Part shown: positions 1 through 11,331 of the stretch, in pieces
How positions within the stretch are numbered: the first letter of the stretch is position 1
How the letters are laid out: the number at the start of each line of letters is the position of its first letter
DNA from: Exophiala sp. HKRS030
Taxonomy: Eukaryota > Ascomycota > Eurotiomycetes > Chaetothyriales > Herpotrichiellaceae
DNA: 64,000 bases
Assembly: GCA_023897205.1 (NCBI GenBank)
Contig: JAHWDD010000011.1
Coordinates: forward strand, 558,001 to 622,000
Reading direction: 5' to 3'
Translations under genes and position numbers: made by a program
Notes under the pieces: generated by a model
What the model was told of the DNA's origin: nothing
The model's input: only the letters and a program-made list of their open reading frames with translations
The model's database searches: none

Positions 1-648
1 CTCGAGTGGGAAGAGAAAAAGGACAGAATGGGCAGACTCATCTTGTAAGAGGAATCGGCACGTCGCTTCACTATGAGTCGGGATAACAGTGGCTTCAATG
101 ATTGGAAAAATGTCTTAAATATTTGAAGACTCTGTTGAGCAATTACAATTAGTATTGATTGAGAACTTGCATTGAAAAGGAAAGACAGTTCTGCAGGGGC
201 GAACTTGAAACTTCATCGTGACAACATGGAATAAGCAGGAAAATCAAGCCCTAGAGAGGCGTTGCCTGCGGCTTTACAAGCCCAGCAGATATGCACAGGA
301 ATGCCAGGGTGATGAACTGGTATAATCAGTCAGGTACGCGCACAACTTGTTCAAGTTAAGCAGACAACCCTCTTGACATCGAACTCGGGCGCCGGCTAAA
401 AGCCGAACTACGTCGCCTGGACAGCCAGCTCTCTTAGACACTCCAAGGCCGGGCGCGCATCGCTCCGAGAGACGGAGATTTTCCCCAGCAAAGCGCCCAC
501 GTGATCGGCCTCGAATCCATGATCTCCCCGATCCAGGCGGACTTAACCTCATTCAACTTGCGAGTCGGTATTAACTGCGTCGATATCTCGGTTTGTCGTC
601 CTGTAGTTTTGTGGTGAGGTCCAAAAACACACTCCAAAACGATACACC
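1..648. other. Intergenic DNA at the window's left edge
   Basis: I find no supported gene here. The open frames on both strands are short and show no recognisable motif. The last 300 bp or so must hold the promoter of the flavin oxidase that begins at 649. No repeat or RNA gene was recognised. Confidence 0.5.
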
Positions 649-1824
649 ATGGAAAAGTTCGATGTGGCCGTGGTCGGTCTTGGTGCATTTGGAAGTGCGA
701 CTGTGTGGCAGGCCGCCCGAAAAGGGGCCAAGGTGATAGGATTTGAACAATTCGAGTTTGGACATGTACATGGTGCCTCTCATGACACGTCGCGTATCGT
801 CAGGACATCTTACGATGCTCCACAGTACGTTGCGCTGGCCAAATCTGCCTACAGAGAGTGGCGCGAGCTTGAACAATACGCAGGGGTCAAGCTGTTGACG
901 GTCACAGGCGGCGTCGTCTTGTTCACGAACGATCGACCTTCCTCTTCCTCCAGTGTCAAGGCAATAGATTACACGGCAAGTCTGGAGGCTAACAATGTGC
1001 CCTATGAGCTCCTCACTGCACAGCAGGCCAAGGAGCGCTGGCCGCAATTTGGCCTGTCGGAAAACGCGGACGTGGTGTACACGGCCGACACTGGCATTGC
1101 CCACGCGGCCAAGTCGGTGATGACGATGCAGTTCATGGCTCGTACCCACGGGGCCGTTCTGAAAGAAAACACTTCAGTCATTGAAGTTGTGCCTCTGGCA
1201 GGACCCGACAAGGGCGTCCTCGTCAAGACGGCACAAGGAACATTCCAGGCAAACAAGGTTGTCCTCGCCGCAGACGCCTGGACAAACAAACTACTCGCGC
1301 CTCTTGGGGTGCATATTCCGCTACAGATCATGCAGGAACAAGTGACATATTTCAAGCCAGCCGATCCGGCAGCATTTGAACCCGGCAATTTCCCAGTCTG
1401 GATCGCCTTTACCGAAGGCAAGACGTTCTACGGATTCCCAACGTTTGGGGAGCCTACAATCAAGGCCGCTCGTGACTCGTCTGAGAATCTGATGACGCCG
1501 GAACAACGGACATACGCCCATTCACCTGAACTGCTGCACGAATTGACTACATTTATGGGTGGTCTGGTCCCAAGTCATCGGCTGGAAAGTCTTCGCACTG
1601 TCACCTGCCAGTACGCGATCACTCCAGACCGACAATTCGTGCTTGGTCCTCTGGAAAACCATCCCGACATCATCGTGGGCCTAGGCGCCGGTCACGGATT
1701 CAAATTTGCGCCGGTGATTGGCCGTGTGATGGCCGAATTGGCCATCAATGGAAAGACGACGGAAGACATCTCAAACTTTGGCATTCCACCTAGTCAGCCA
1801 TCATTACTTCAGGGTAAACTCTAG
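649..1824 (+). CDS. Sarcosine oxidase-like FAD-dependent amine oxidase
   Basis: Single-exon gene of 391 aa, the usual length for the monomeric sarcosine oxidase/N-methyl amino acid oxidase (MSOX, DAO) family. A Rossmann dinucleotide fold opens the protein (GLGAFG at about residues 10-15) and is followed by the family's ASHDTSRIVRTSY stretch near the flavin. The segment around Cys320 (CQYAITPD) and the later GLGAGHGFKFAP loop are typical of the covalent-flavin subfamily, so Cys320 is the likely FAD anchor. Family members oxidatively demethylate or deaminate secondary amino acids such as sarcosine, pipecolate or fructosyl amino acids, giving H2O2. The exact substrate cannot be read from sequence. 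I see no peroxisomal C-terminal tripeptide (the end is GKL, not SKL-like), although peroxisomal location is common in the family. Start: the first ATG, directly ahead of the Rossmann strand. Confidence 0.9.
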   Translation: MEKFDVAVVGLGAFGSATVWQAARKGAKVIGFEQFEFGHVHGASHDTSRIVRTSYDAPQYVALAKSAYREWRELEQYAGVKLLTVTGGVVLFTNDRPSSSSSVKAIDYTASLEANNVPYELLTAQQAKERWPQFGLSENADVVYTADTGIAHAAKSVMTMQFMARTHGAVLKENTSVIEVVPLAGPDKGVLVKTAQGTFQANKVVLAADAWTNKLLAPLGVHIPLQIMQEQVTYFKPADPAAFEPGNFPVWIAFTEGKTFYGFPTFGEPTIKAARDSSENLMTPEQRTYAHSPELLHELTTFMGGLVPSHRLESLRTVTCQYAITPDRQFVLGPLENHPDIIVGLGAGHGFKFAPVIGRVMAELAINGKTTEDISNFGIPPSQPSLLQGKL

Positions 1825-1914
1825 TAGCACAGCAAATCACACAGCCAGCACGGGCCCCTAGAGCTGGAAAATAATGGCTTACGAGTAGTCGATTGCAAAG
1901 ATGTTGGCGTGCCT

Positions 1915-2310
1915 GTCCCCCTAAAGTGAGGTGCTTAACACGCCTAAGACGGCCGGGTCAACTGGTCAACAAATTTTTGGGTCCACTGGTCGACACAAAT
2001 TTGACACCTAAAATCACGCCTATAAGGTAGTCGATCTAGTTAAAGGGAACGCCCATAATGATCACGCTTATAGGCGGTAAGTCCCCCTAAATGAAAGATC
2101 TAGGTATGCCTAAGACGGTCAGGGTCAACTGGTCGACAAATATTTTAGGTTAACTAGTTGATAAATTGTCTACACCGGGACCTTAACACCTAGGAGGTTT
2201 CTCGGGATAGGCGTTACCTACCTAAGAAAACAGTCGGTGAACGTCGATATATACGGGGTTAACTGGTCGACATTTAGGGGTTAACTGGTCGAAACTGACC
2301 GACACTGACC
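1915..2310. repeat. Degenerate direct repeats built on a GGTCAACTGGTCGAC core
   Basis: A unit of about 95 bp starting GTCCCCCTAAA occurs at about 1915-2008 and again at about 2080-2177. Both copies run in the same order: GTCCCCCTAAA, then CCTAAGACGG, then GGTCAACTGGTCRAC, then a second TGGTCGAC or TAGTTGAT, then ACACC. Two further cores of the GGTTAACTGGTCGA type follow at about 2257-2290. The array is diverged and AT-rich and has no open frame. It lies between the 3' ends of two convergent genes. It looks like decayed repetitive DNA, and I cannot assign it to a transposon family. The rest of 1825-2585 holds nothing else I recognise. Confidence 0.65.
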
Positions 2311-2585
2311 GGAAATAGCAGTCGGTCCAGGCTCTCTTCTCTTTTAGGTCTTTAGGAACGCGGATAGCTAGCGTTTAAGCCAAGAGGTCGATGTTCTAAA
2401 CTTCCATATTCCACATTAACCCGGTTTCATGGTTCTCATTTCGCCCCTGAACCAGATCACATAAGCCACTCACAGTGTACTGTACGCAAAGGCTTCTCAG
2501 TCACTACAGGTTGTATTCTTACTTCCTCGCCAGTCGTGGATTGAGTATAGCCTCTACAGTATCTTCTTGTAACTAATTCCAACCC

Positions 2586-4374
2586 TTAGAGAACGTAACG
2601 GAAGCCTCGATGCTGATCGCCGAGTCTGAGAAGTTCTTCATGGCTGTAACCCTCGTATCCCCATCGCGCTTTCTCATCGTCATGGGCTAGGCGAGCTGGA
2701 TCAACGTCACGACCATCCGGATGAGCATATGAAATAGCGTCGCGAGCCTTGTTATGTCGCCAGTTGATGAACATGATGAGCGACGTCAAGATGAACGTTA
2801 ACCCTGCAAAACCAAGGTTGATGGCGTGGCCCTTGATAAATCTTGGGGATTCAGTAGTCGGATAAATGTTGCTGCTTATTAACCCTGCAGAGTTGCCGAT
2901 CGTGAAGAAAAAGCCCATCACCGTAGCCCGAACATAGATTGGACCGAAGTTAGCGCCAACCCAGCTGATGGCCAGGGCAATGTTGGGAGAAACGCCGGCG
3001 ACGGTCAAGAAGATGGCAAAATATTTGACACCTGACGAAACATCTGAGATGAGAATAGCGTAGCCGATAATGACGAAGCAAGCCCAGAACAGGATAAACG
3101 GCCCACGCATAATGAAGCGGTCCGCCAGAAACGCGGTAGTCATCTATCCACAGGTTAGTACTGACGACGAACGGCCATAGAACAAGAAAATGAGGTGTAT
3201 CCGACATCCAGCAAGGCTGCGAACATACCGTTGTGATGAAGCCCAACACATATGGTGGGACAGACAGCAGATTGGCTGAGGCACCTGAAAAGTCCAAATC
3301 GGCAATAATAGTAGGGGTAAAGAGTGCCAACGAGTAGAGCGGCTCAGCGATGGAAATGTAGAGCACCGCATACAAATACATCCGATAATCCGCAAAGGAC
3401 TGGCGGATCTGATCCCAGCTGAAGGGAACGTTGGCGTTGGTGACGCCCTGACTCTTGGCTAGGAAGTGGTTCCACTTGGCTGTCTCGGAGTGAGTTAAGA
3501 TCTTGTTGTCATCGGCAGGGAAATCCACAAGCAGCCACCAGCCAGGAATCGCGCAGAGAAAGGTGATCAGGCCCTCGATGATGAAAATCCAGCGCCATCC
3601 TCCCGGTTGCGGCACAGCCTTTTGAGGAATGTCGCCAAAATGCTGCCACGATGGAAACGGAATGTATTTCAAACCGTAGGCAAGAACTCCACCAAAGGCG
3701 CCGGCAAGCGTGGCTCCCGAGAAGAAGATTCCGATCCGAAAGCTTTGATGTCGTCGGGCGTACCTAGTATCTCTTTAGTAAGTGGCTTAAATCATACCAA
3801 GTAGCCGGATCAGGTCATATAAAGGGACGGCGTGAACTTACCAGCATGTGAGCATGAAGTTAATCCCGGGGAAGAGTCCTCCCTCAGCGACTCCAAGGAA
3901 GAATCGTGCGGCTTGGAGCCCCCCGCCGCTCTGTACCAGGCCCATGAGTGTCATGGTAATTCCCCAGGCGATCATGATCATTGGAATCCAGCGATGGGGT
4001 TTAACAGCCTTGAGAATTAGGTTGGAGGGCACTTCCACAATTATGTATCCAACAAAAAAAACCGAAAGTGCAATGGCATATGCATTGCCCTTGGAAATGT
4101 TCAAATCCGTCTTGAGACCGACAACAGCCGCTTGACCGATGTTGACCCGGTCTAAGAAGCTGAGAAGATACAAAAGTGAGCAGTACGGGATGATTGCCCA
4201 GTCGAGTTTACGAAGGATGTAGCGGTATTCTTCTGGAGACATTTCGAGGTCGGTGCGATGGTCGCTATTCTCGGTGGCTTCATCCTTTGGTAGTTGTGCC
4301 TCAGGTAGTTCTTTATCGCTGTCTGGCAGGGTGTGATCCTCATTGAGAGGAGGCGACGTTTCTTTAGCGCTCAT
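2586..4374 (-). CDS. Dal5-like MFS carrier (allantoate/anion:cation symporter family)
   Basis: Three exons on the minus strand (4374-3842, 3763-3229, 3143-2586) with introns of 78 and 85 bp join in frame to 541 aa. The N-terminal tail is charged and rich in Glu/Asp. Family signatures follow in order: LDRVNIGQA at the first loop, the VPSNLILK segment, FLGVAEGGLFPG, FRIGIFFSGATLAGAFGG and GWRWIFIIEG. It ends in the canonical HRGFRYVL-type tail. About 12 membrane segments are expected, in the plasma membrane. Dal5 relatives take up allantoate, ureidosuccinate, nicotinate, pantothenate and other organic anions; the cargo here is unknown. A flavin amine oxidase lies downstream in convergent orientation. 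A second, clearly distinct Dal5-like carrier sits at 61.6 kb. Confidence 0.92.
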
Positions 4375-5164
4375 GGTGCTTCGATTCGAAGGTGAAATCG
4401 TAGCAATTATATGCTGATCCTCAACCCTGACGGGAGATGGTCAAGGTCAATGGCAGAATTGTATTGGCGAGGATGAAAAGGCACGTGACACGAGATTGAC
4501 CTGGTGTCGATGACAATACTCCTTGTGTTCGCGAAATGCTTGTGCAGGAATTGAGTCAACTAAGCGCCGGTGAGATTGTGATAATAAGGTGAGAGAGATT
4601 AGAAATGGCATGGAAAACGGCGAAAAGCCAAGATATGCCGAGGCAAAGGCTTAAGTGTTGACAAGTGGGTACTGTATATTGTACGTAGATCATTGTCCGA
4701 CTAGGCCTAGTGGCGCTGATCATCGGCGGTAGATACTCCGCGTTCTACGGAGTGTGTCACGGGACCTGGTATAATGTTACATCGCTTCCGATTGTTTGGA
4801 ACTCCACACGTGACCCGATATGCGCGCTGGTTCCGCCATCACAGCATCCATGCTCTGTGCCAGCACTCGATCGTGGTCATCCTAGCCACATGGCAATTGG
4901 GTATTTGGGCTGAAAGATCTAAGGCCCGCCATGGTCGACCTTGTATTTCGACCAGCATGTGGGTGCCTAGCCCCATTTTCACTACGAATGATTTTATTTC
5001 ACGACCAGATCTTATTGTTGATGACCACCTGTTCAGACACTATCTTGAATCTGCCGATGTCGTGCTCAGGTCATAAGAGTAAGTGTATAATTAAAGATTG
5101 GTTCCTAGCAAGTCACTCATGACGGCTTTTTTACGCCGACACAGTTCACAAACCCTAATGACCT
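4375..5164. other. Intergenic DNA upstream of the Dal5-like carrier
   Basis: No gene is supported. Frames on the plus strand near 4710-5120 are short and carry no motif. The first few hundred bases must include the carrier's promoter. Confidence 0.4.
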
Positions 5165-5305
5165 TGTTAGGAACGGCCTATGGAATAGGCAGAGTGATAA
5201 CACAATTAAAAAAGGTCTTCCTATCTAGGTGCTCTAGTTACAGAACTCAAAGCATAAGGAAAAGAAGTTCCTTTGTGAGAAGCGTGCGATAACTGTGCGG
5301 TTCCC
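5165..5305 (+). repeat. Dispersed repeat, copy 1 (LTR-like left end TGTTAGGAACGG)
   Basis: About 140 bp beginning TGTTAGGAACGG is closely similar to a second copy at 61207-61350 in the same orientation. Matching blocks appear in order: TGTTAGGAACGG, CTATGGAATAGG, TAACACA, AGGTCTT, CTATCTA, the 20-mer CTCTAGTTACAGAACTCAAA, then GCAT.AGGAAA and AAGTTCCTT. Copy 1 lacks about 14 bp that copy 2 carries after TAGAG. Beginning with TG fits a long terminal repeat, but I cannot find a clear CA-ended right boundary or target-site duplication. It may therefore be a solo LTR fragment or another element end. Confidence 0.7.
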
Positions 5306-5731
5306 CTGGCGTTACATGCTTAGTAAGTACGCTTAGTGTGGAGTTCTGAGATGTCGTCTGTTCTCTGTTCTGTCTACTCATGACAGACCTCCTCACCCGC
5401 GACCCTCCCCGCAACAAGATTGCCTTTGCTGGATGGAAAGGAAACGGGATTGGAGTGCGTAAGAAGAAGTCATCCCCTGGATACGGGACGACGAATGCTT
5501 CAACCACCCGAAGCCCGAGTTGACACATGTCCCGCACGTCTCGGAGCTCGTATCACCACCGCATAATTCTCCGGACTTTACTTCAGCTTTGTGTAGTGGC
5601 TTAGGTGCGGCCCAAGTCTGAAAGAGTCACCGTGGACCTCCTGTGTATTAAGATGTGTCCATGTCTAGCACTTCAACTGTGTGACTGTTAGCGGCGCGAT
5701 CACCTCCACGAGTACTTCCAGGATCGAGACA

Positions 5732-7597
5732 ATGATCGCCAAGGACAGTCTGAATGCTGAGAAAGCATATACTCTCCAGGGAGAATCCAAGAAAATCTTC
5801 GAGACAATCCTGAATGATTCTCGCTTGAACGTACCATCCGATGTCAAAGCACTAGGCGACAGAATCAAGTTCACTGGAGACGAAAGAGACCCATTTTACC
5901 CGGTCCCGTACAAGGCTGCAGAATCCCAAGCAGGGCTTCTTGGCCTTGTGGGTGTTTTTGCTCTTGCTATAGCTAAGGATCGCTACGGAATCGATCAAGA
6001 CGTCGAAATTGATGTTGCCCACGCATTGCTCAACGGCCTCGGGGCATTGTTTGCTCGCCATGAAGGCTCTTGGTTATCGGGGAGTCCGAAGATGATGGGT
6101 GCAGTGCAACGGTGGGATCACGGCAAGACACGAGAACTTTACCGTCAACTTGCAACCAATATTTACAAGACAAAGGACGGCCGCTGGTACTCTCTCCACG
6201 GGAATATGAACCCTTCCCACTTGCTGGAAATGCTTGGGGTGGCACAGCACAATGAGGAGAACTTGAGCTGGCAACAAATACTGGACATGTACGCAAAGAT
6301 TGTGGGAAACCTGGACTCGGAGACTCTTGACAACTGGAGCAATAATGTCTATCGGACACCTGGTACTGTCTGCCTGGAAAAGGAAGAATTCGAGAACTCC
6401 CCACATGTGAGAGAAGAATCCGCCTCAATCTGAATCTTGTGAAACTGATGTCAAGTAGGGAAGAGCCATTCAAGACGAGCCGTATTACAACGTGATCCCA
6501 CAGCCATACTACACACAGCCTCCCCTGTCCTGGGACACTGTAGGATATGATCGATCAGATAGGCGGCCGCTGTCCGGGATCAAGGTACTTGATCTCGCAC
6601 GAGCAATTGCTGCACCCACCATTGGCCGAGTCTGCGCAGCACTAGGTGCGACTGTTATCCGTGTATCATGTTCCACTAATACGGAGCTTCCAATAACTCT
6701 CATCGATGGATGTATTGGTAAGACAAGCGTGGACATCAATCTCAAGACCTTCGCCGGCAGAAAGAAGCTTCTAGAGCTGATCCAAGAAGCTGATGTGTTC
6801 ATCGACGGCTACCGTCCAGCTGTAATGGAGCATCTTGGTTTTGGTCGTGACGCTGTTCTCGGACTTGTGGCTAAGCGCGACAGAGGTATCGTCTACTGCC
6901 AGGAAAATTGCTATGGCTGGAAAGGGCCATGGGTGATCAGACCTGGCTGGGCACAGATTGCCGATACGGTAAGCGTGGTAGCTGCGGCCCAGTCTCTCTG
7001 TTTGCTAACATTGCATTGCAGGTATGTGGCATTGGTCTTGGGATAGGACGTTTCAATGGTTACGACGAAGCCCATATCTTCCCTGGCCCAAATGCCGACT
7101 ACCTGACTGGGCACGCAGGTGCTGCTGCTGTACTACATGCCCTCTACCTACGCAACAGGCAAGGTGGATCGTATGTTACCCAGTGCTCGCTACTCGTCTC
7201 CAACTTGCAAATGCAATCCTACGGCACATACAGTGAGGAACAGCAAGCATCATTGAAATCGCGCAACAAGGAACTGGTAGGCCACATGCGCCACTACGAC
7301 GAAATTGTTAGCCACGGGAAGAACAGGCACGTTGTTAGAGGTTTTATAGCTGATCGGAATTTCGAATCGGCGATCAAGACAGAATACTATCAGACCATGG
7401 ATGGAAGTATGTGGGGATTGGGAGATGTTGAATTGATTAAGTTGGCGTTGGATTTCAAATCAGAGGGACAGAGCTCTGCAATGCGAACTGACTGGGTGGT
7501 CGCGCCATGTCCTCCCGGCTATCATCTACCGGGGTGGGAGAGGCAGCTGAACCCGGACTTTGTACCTATCAAGCCTACAGAGGTCACACAAGCATAG
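5732..7597 (+). CDS. CoA-transferase family III (CaiB/BaiF) protein
   Basis: Three exons (5732-6406, 6459-6968, 7022-7597) with introns of 52 and 53 bp give 586 aa. This is the long fungal form, which carries two CoA_transf_3 regions. The first half includes the DRYGIDQDVEIDV segment. After the junction come ENSPHGRAIQDEP, the hallmark LSGIKVLDLARAIAAPTIGR strand, and then CGIGLGIG and GPNADYLTGHAGAAAVLHAL. The family moves CoA between acids (formyl-CoA:oxalate, carnitine, 2-methylacyl-CoA chemistry). The donor and acceptor cannot be told here. I chose the ATG at 5732; the frame stays open upstream only to a GTG. It opens a nine-gene alternating block and converges on a P450. In that context the likely role is activating an acid for beta-oxidation, which is inference. 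Confidence 0.9.
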
Positions 7598-7922
7598 TTC
7601 TCAAGTATCCGAATGAAGAGACGCGCGCGCGCTCGGGAATAGGCATTCAATAGGAAAGGATACCTGGAGACATCCAAGTCATGCAAAAGGTACATTCGCT
7701 AATAAGGGTCAAGCTGTCGACCGAGAAAAATTCAAGCAGTCTTGATGGGAGTATGTTTTCACACTTTATCATCCCAAAGCTACGAGACTCTGGAAAGACT
7801 CCTGCTTCTTTCAATTCCTCTCAGTTACCAGACTGGACAACAACTTCATGATATGCGCTTTCATATTGACTAGCTTCGCCGTCATATTCAAGGAGCCCAA
7901 TGAGTGGTCGTTGTGATAGCAA

Positions 7923-9758
7923 CTAGCTCCAACTATCACCTGCCATCTTGAGATTTTCATTACACTCCTTTTCTAGCAGTTCCGCGAGTTTTTCACTTCG
8001 CACGACAAATCTTGCTTTGAATGGATTTGGAGACATTATAAGCCCATTTCTCGTACCCTCTACATCAACCGGAATGGGTTTCCCATTGGCGTCCAAAGCG
8101 GGTTCAATGTCGAACGCATGGAGCAGTCTACTTGTCATGGTAAACAAGCTTCTCTCAGCAAGATGTATGCCGACGCATATTCTTTTACCTCCACCGTAAG
8201 AAAAATGGTCTCTCGCGTCCACGTCTGGCTGATTGGCGTAGGCAGGTGCCGACAGGGTATGGGAAAGGAACCTTTCTGGTCGGAATTGGTTCGGCTCAGG
8301 ATATCGATTTGAATCCATATGCATAGCCCTGAAGTAGTGAGAAATGCGACCAGATAATCTCCGAAAGCTCTCAGCTCACTAACCAGGTGTTGATACGGAC
8401 AACAGAATTTTTAGGTATTCGGTAGCCATTCAAGGTATCTTCCACATCACACCAGTGTGCAAAACCTAGTATGCGGTTGATTAACGAACGATTCAAAGAG
8501 AGGAGAGCGTTGTAACTCACTCATTGGAGCAATGGTCCTCCACCTGTGCTGCTCTTTGATGACGGCTCTGATATACGGCAGTTGTGCCTCATCTTCCCAA
8601 GTCGGGAAACGATCTTGACCAACAACTCGGTCGAGCTCTTCGTGTGCCTTTTGGACGGCCCCAGGATGAGACAAGCACGCCAGAATGACGAATAACAGAG
8701 ATGTGGCGGTTGTATCAGATCCTGCCCCAAGTATTTCCATGCAAGTTGTAGCCGCCTGCAGGTCGTCGACCTGCTCACGTGTCTGGACAATCTCTTTCCG
8801 AATGTCGCGGGCGATGCAAGGTCGATCAGGGTGCTTGTCCGCATCTGCTAGCGCGTCGCGGTAATTCTGAAGGCTGAACTCGTTCTCATAGTCTCGAATA
8901 TGTTCAAGTTCGGGCAGCCAAGGTTGCATAAACCTAGGGAGTAGGCGAAGACTGGGTATCGACTCGAACATGTACTTGCCGGGAGTCATTGCAGCAGCGA
9001 AATGCTCCATCAGCTTTTTGACTTTGACGGCAAACGGATCTGCTGAAGAGTCCACCCGCTTACCAAAGGCAATGCTACGGGCAACCGAAAGTGCATACCG
9101 GTGAATTTCTTCCACAAAGATCTCTGGATCGCTGGCGATTCTGGAGATGGTGAGCAACGCTTCCGTCTGTTGAATTCGCAGATAGGTGTCACATTTCCTC
9201 GCCGTCAAAACATTGGCGAAGACGCGGCGAACTTTCTGATCGTCCGTTAGTTTAAGACATCACCAATCATCTATGTGTGTCAACAAACCCGCCAATGGTT
9301 GCCGTACGGCATGAGTACGCTTCTCATGCCTCCACTAACAATATCTCCCACTTCTGATGGCGGCCTTGAAGAATAATGTCCCGATCTGGCCATACTGTCA
9401 ACAATGTCGATGTTGTTGGGCAGGTGTTGCCTTGCCTTTTATCCAAGAGCTCCCGTGCAATATGTCCATCACTAACGACAATGAAGTCCTGCATACCTAC
9501 TCTGTAATGTATTATAGGCCCATATTCTCTGATTGCCGTAATGGTTAGTGGTCTGATCGTTTGTTTGTCATTCCCAGACACTTACTGAGCCCAGGCTGTT
9601 AGATATTCCCACGGCTTGCCACTCGGTATATCTAGTGTCATACCCAAGAGCCATCTACCCTTAGGCCCTGGAGGAAGCGGATGTCTGCGTCTTGATCTTG
9701 AAATATTCCATAACAATAGTAGAATTACACAAAGTATCGATGCGTATACTGGAAACAT
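7923..9758 (-). CDS. Cytochrome P450 monooxygenase (first cluster)
   Basis: Six exons on the minus strand: 9758-9586, 9528-9436, 9385-9289, 9235-8521, 8465-8384 and 8328-7923. They total exactly 522 codons (521 aa). An N-terminal membrane anchor is followed by the proline hinge HPLPPGPKG. Later motifs are SSRP, PYGNHWR, the I-helix LGAGSDTTATS, ExxR in KEQHRWR, FRPERF, and the haem loop FSYGGGKRICVG with Cys about 438. It should sit in the ER membrane and hydroxylate a small lipophilic substrate using NADPH-P450 reductase. The intron at 9386-9435 has a GC rather than GT donor (AAAAG/GCAAGG). Splicing there restores the KR...SSRP sequence expected of the family. It converges with the CoA-transferase and diverges from the dienelactone hydrolase. 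The 325 bp between it and the CoA-transferase hold only the two 3' regions. Confidence 0.93.
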
Positions 9759-10194
9759 GGTAACGGTTTGAGTGTTTCGTCGGTGAATCTGTTCAAAGCA
9801 CTAAGAGAAATCGCCACATAATTTGATACTGATATACCTTTCCACCTGCTAAGGCTCTCTCGTTAGCCTCTCGGGATATCAGTAGCCTTAACCCCATGCC
9901 TGCACATGACCGACGTGGGAAGTCACCATCGCTCATCGATTCCCCAATTCACTCCACAAGGCCGCGGGATATCCTGACCACACCGAACTCCGAAGACACC
10001 CATTCTCCGGAAACTCGCAGCTTGATATTCGACGCTCGGCTGCTGTGATATTGTTTGCTAGGCAACACACTTTGTAGTGCTGGATGAATTGTCGAATGGC
10101 AGGTTCAAATTGTTGCCAGGCCGGGAAAGCTGCCTCGGGTGCGTAAGATTGTTGGGTGCATATCTTCAGCCTTGTCAATAACCCCTCTGCAGCT
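9759..10194. promoter_or_regulatory. Divergent promoter between P450 and dienelactone hydrolase
   Basis: These 436 bp separate two divergent start codons and must drive both genes. A CCGGA pentamer lies at 10007-10011 (context TTCTCCGGAAAC). The same pentamer is present in the other promoters of this block and is a candidate half-site for a Zn2Cys6 regulator. No TATA box or second motif stands out. Confidence 0.45.
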
Positions 10195-11054
10195 ATGGAA
10201 ACCTCCCCGGATACTGAACTTGTATCTAACAATCTCCTATCAACAGATACCTACGTTGGACGTGGAAATATAGAAAGGATTGGACAGATTGAGGTATATA
10301 GTGTTGCCGACTTAACAATAACGACCCCAAGCCGAGGATTGTTACTGTTACTACCCGATGGGTTTGGACTTGCAAACCATAATATAATTCTTGCCGACAA
10401 CTTTTCTCAAGAAGGATTTCACGTCATCCTCCCTGACTACTTCGAAGGTGAAGAATAAAACGCCCCTATAACAGAGCTATGCTTGACTTACTCATAATAG
10501 GGGATGCATTACCAATTCAGATATTGAAACAAGACCGCAGGCTGTCCGTAGAGGAACAGCCGTGGACTGAAGAGGACAAGCAAAAGCTGCGAGATCTTGA
10601 CTTTGGCGCCTGGCATAGGCGACACAGTCCGGCGCGTGTATCATGGCTCCTTGATGAACTAGTGATTGCACTGCACAGTCTGTACAAGGACAATCCAATA
10701 TTTGGAGTTGGCTATTGCTTTGGAGGGAAGCATGTTTTGAGAATGGCCAAACAATCAATACGAGCCGCAGCAGCTTTCCATCCAAGTTTTGTTGAGTGCG
10801 CTGACCTGTCCAATATCAAGGCTCCTTTGTACATTGGCTTAGCAGAACACGATGACATGGTACCTGCTACGCTCCCGGATGATCTCAATCTCTGGGCATC
10901 TAAAGGATTGGTGGAGGGCGTCTCTTTCGATTTAACCATTTACCCGGGAATGGGACATGGATTCGCTGCGAGGCCCAATACACAAGATTACGGCATACGA
11001 CAACAATACGAGAGGGCATTCAGAGAAACTATAGTACACTTCAACAAATACTAG
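10195..11054 (+). CDS. Dienelactone hydrolase-family alpha/beta hydrolase
   Basis: Two exons (10195-10447, 10501-11054) with a 53-bp intron give 268 aa, a normal DLH length. The nucleophile motif GYCFGGK puts the catalytic Cys at about residue 157. The acid is in EHDDMVP (about residue 204) and the histidine is in GMGHGFA (about residue 235), so the Cys-Asp-His triad is complete. The strand motifs LLLLPDGFGL and DYFEG are also typical. The family opens enol lactones such as dienelactone, and some members act as general esterases. It lacks the usual N-terminal Cys-Cys segment; the start is the first ATG in frame. Lying head to head with a P450 and tail to tail with a Baeyer-Villiger monooxygenase, it is a natural candidate to hydrolyse the lactone the latter makes (inference). 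Confidence 0.9.
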
Positions 11055-11331
11055 TGAGAATATGCTGCGTGAGGAAACTTGGGCAGCGTCCTCAAGTAGA
11101 GCATCTCAATAGCCCAATTTTCGAGAATTCAACCATGGGGTGATGACCGGCAAGGAAAAACTACCATAGGTGACTGCGAAATGGGTCAATGTAGTGATAT
11201 ATGTAGGGGAGTTTTATCCCAGAGGGTGACGGTGTAATATTGCTGTATGTGGGTAATTATATAGAGATGAGATGTCATGTGTAGAGACAGATCTGCCTCA
11301 TACACGGTTTGCGACTAATCATGGCAAAGAT

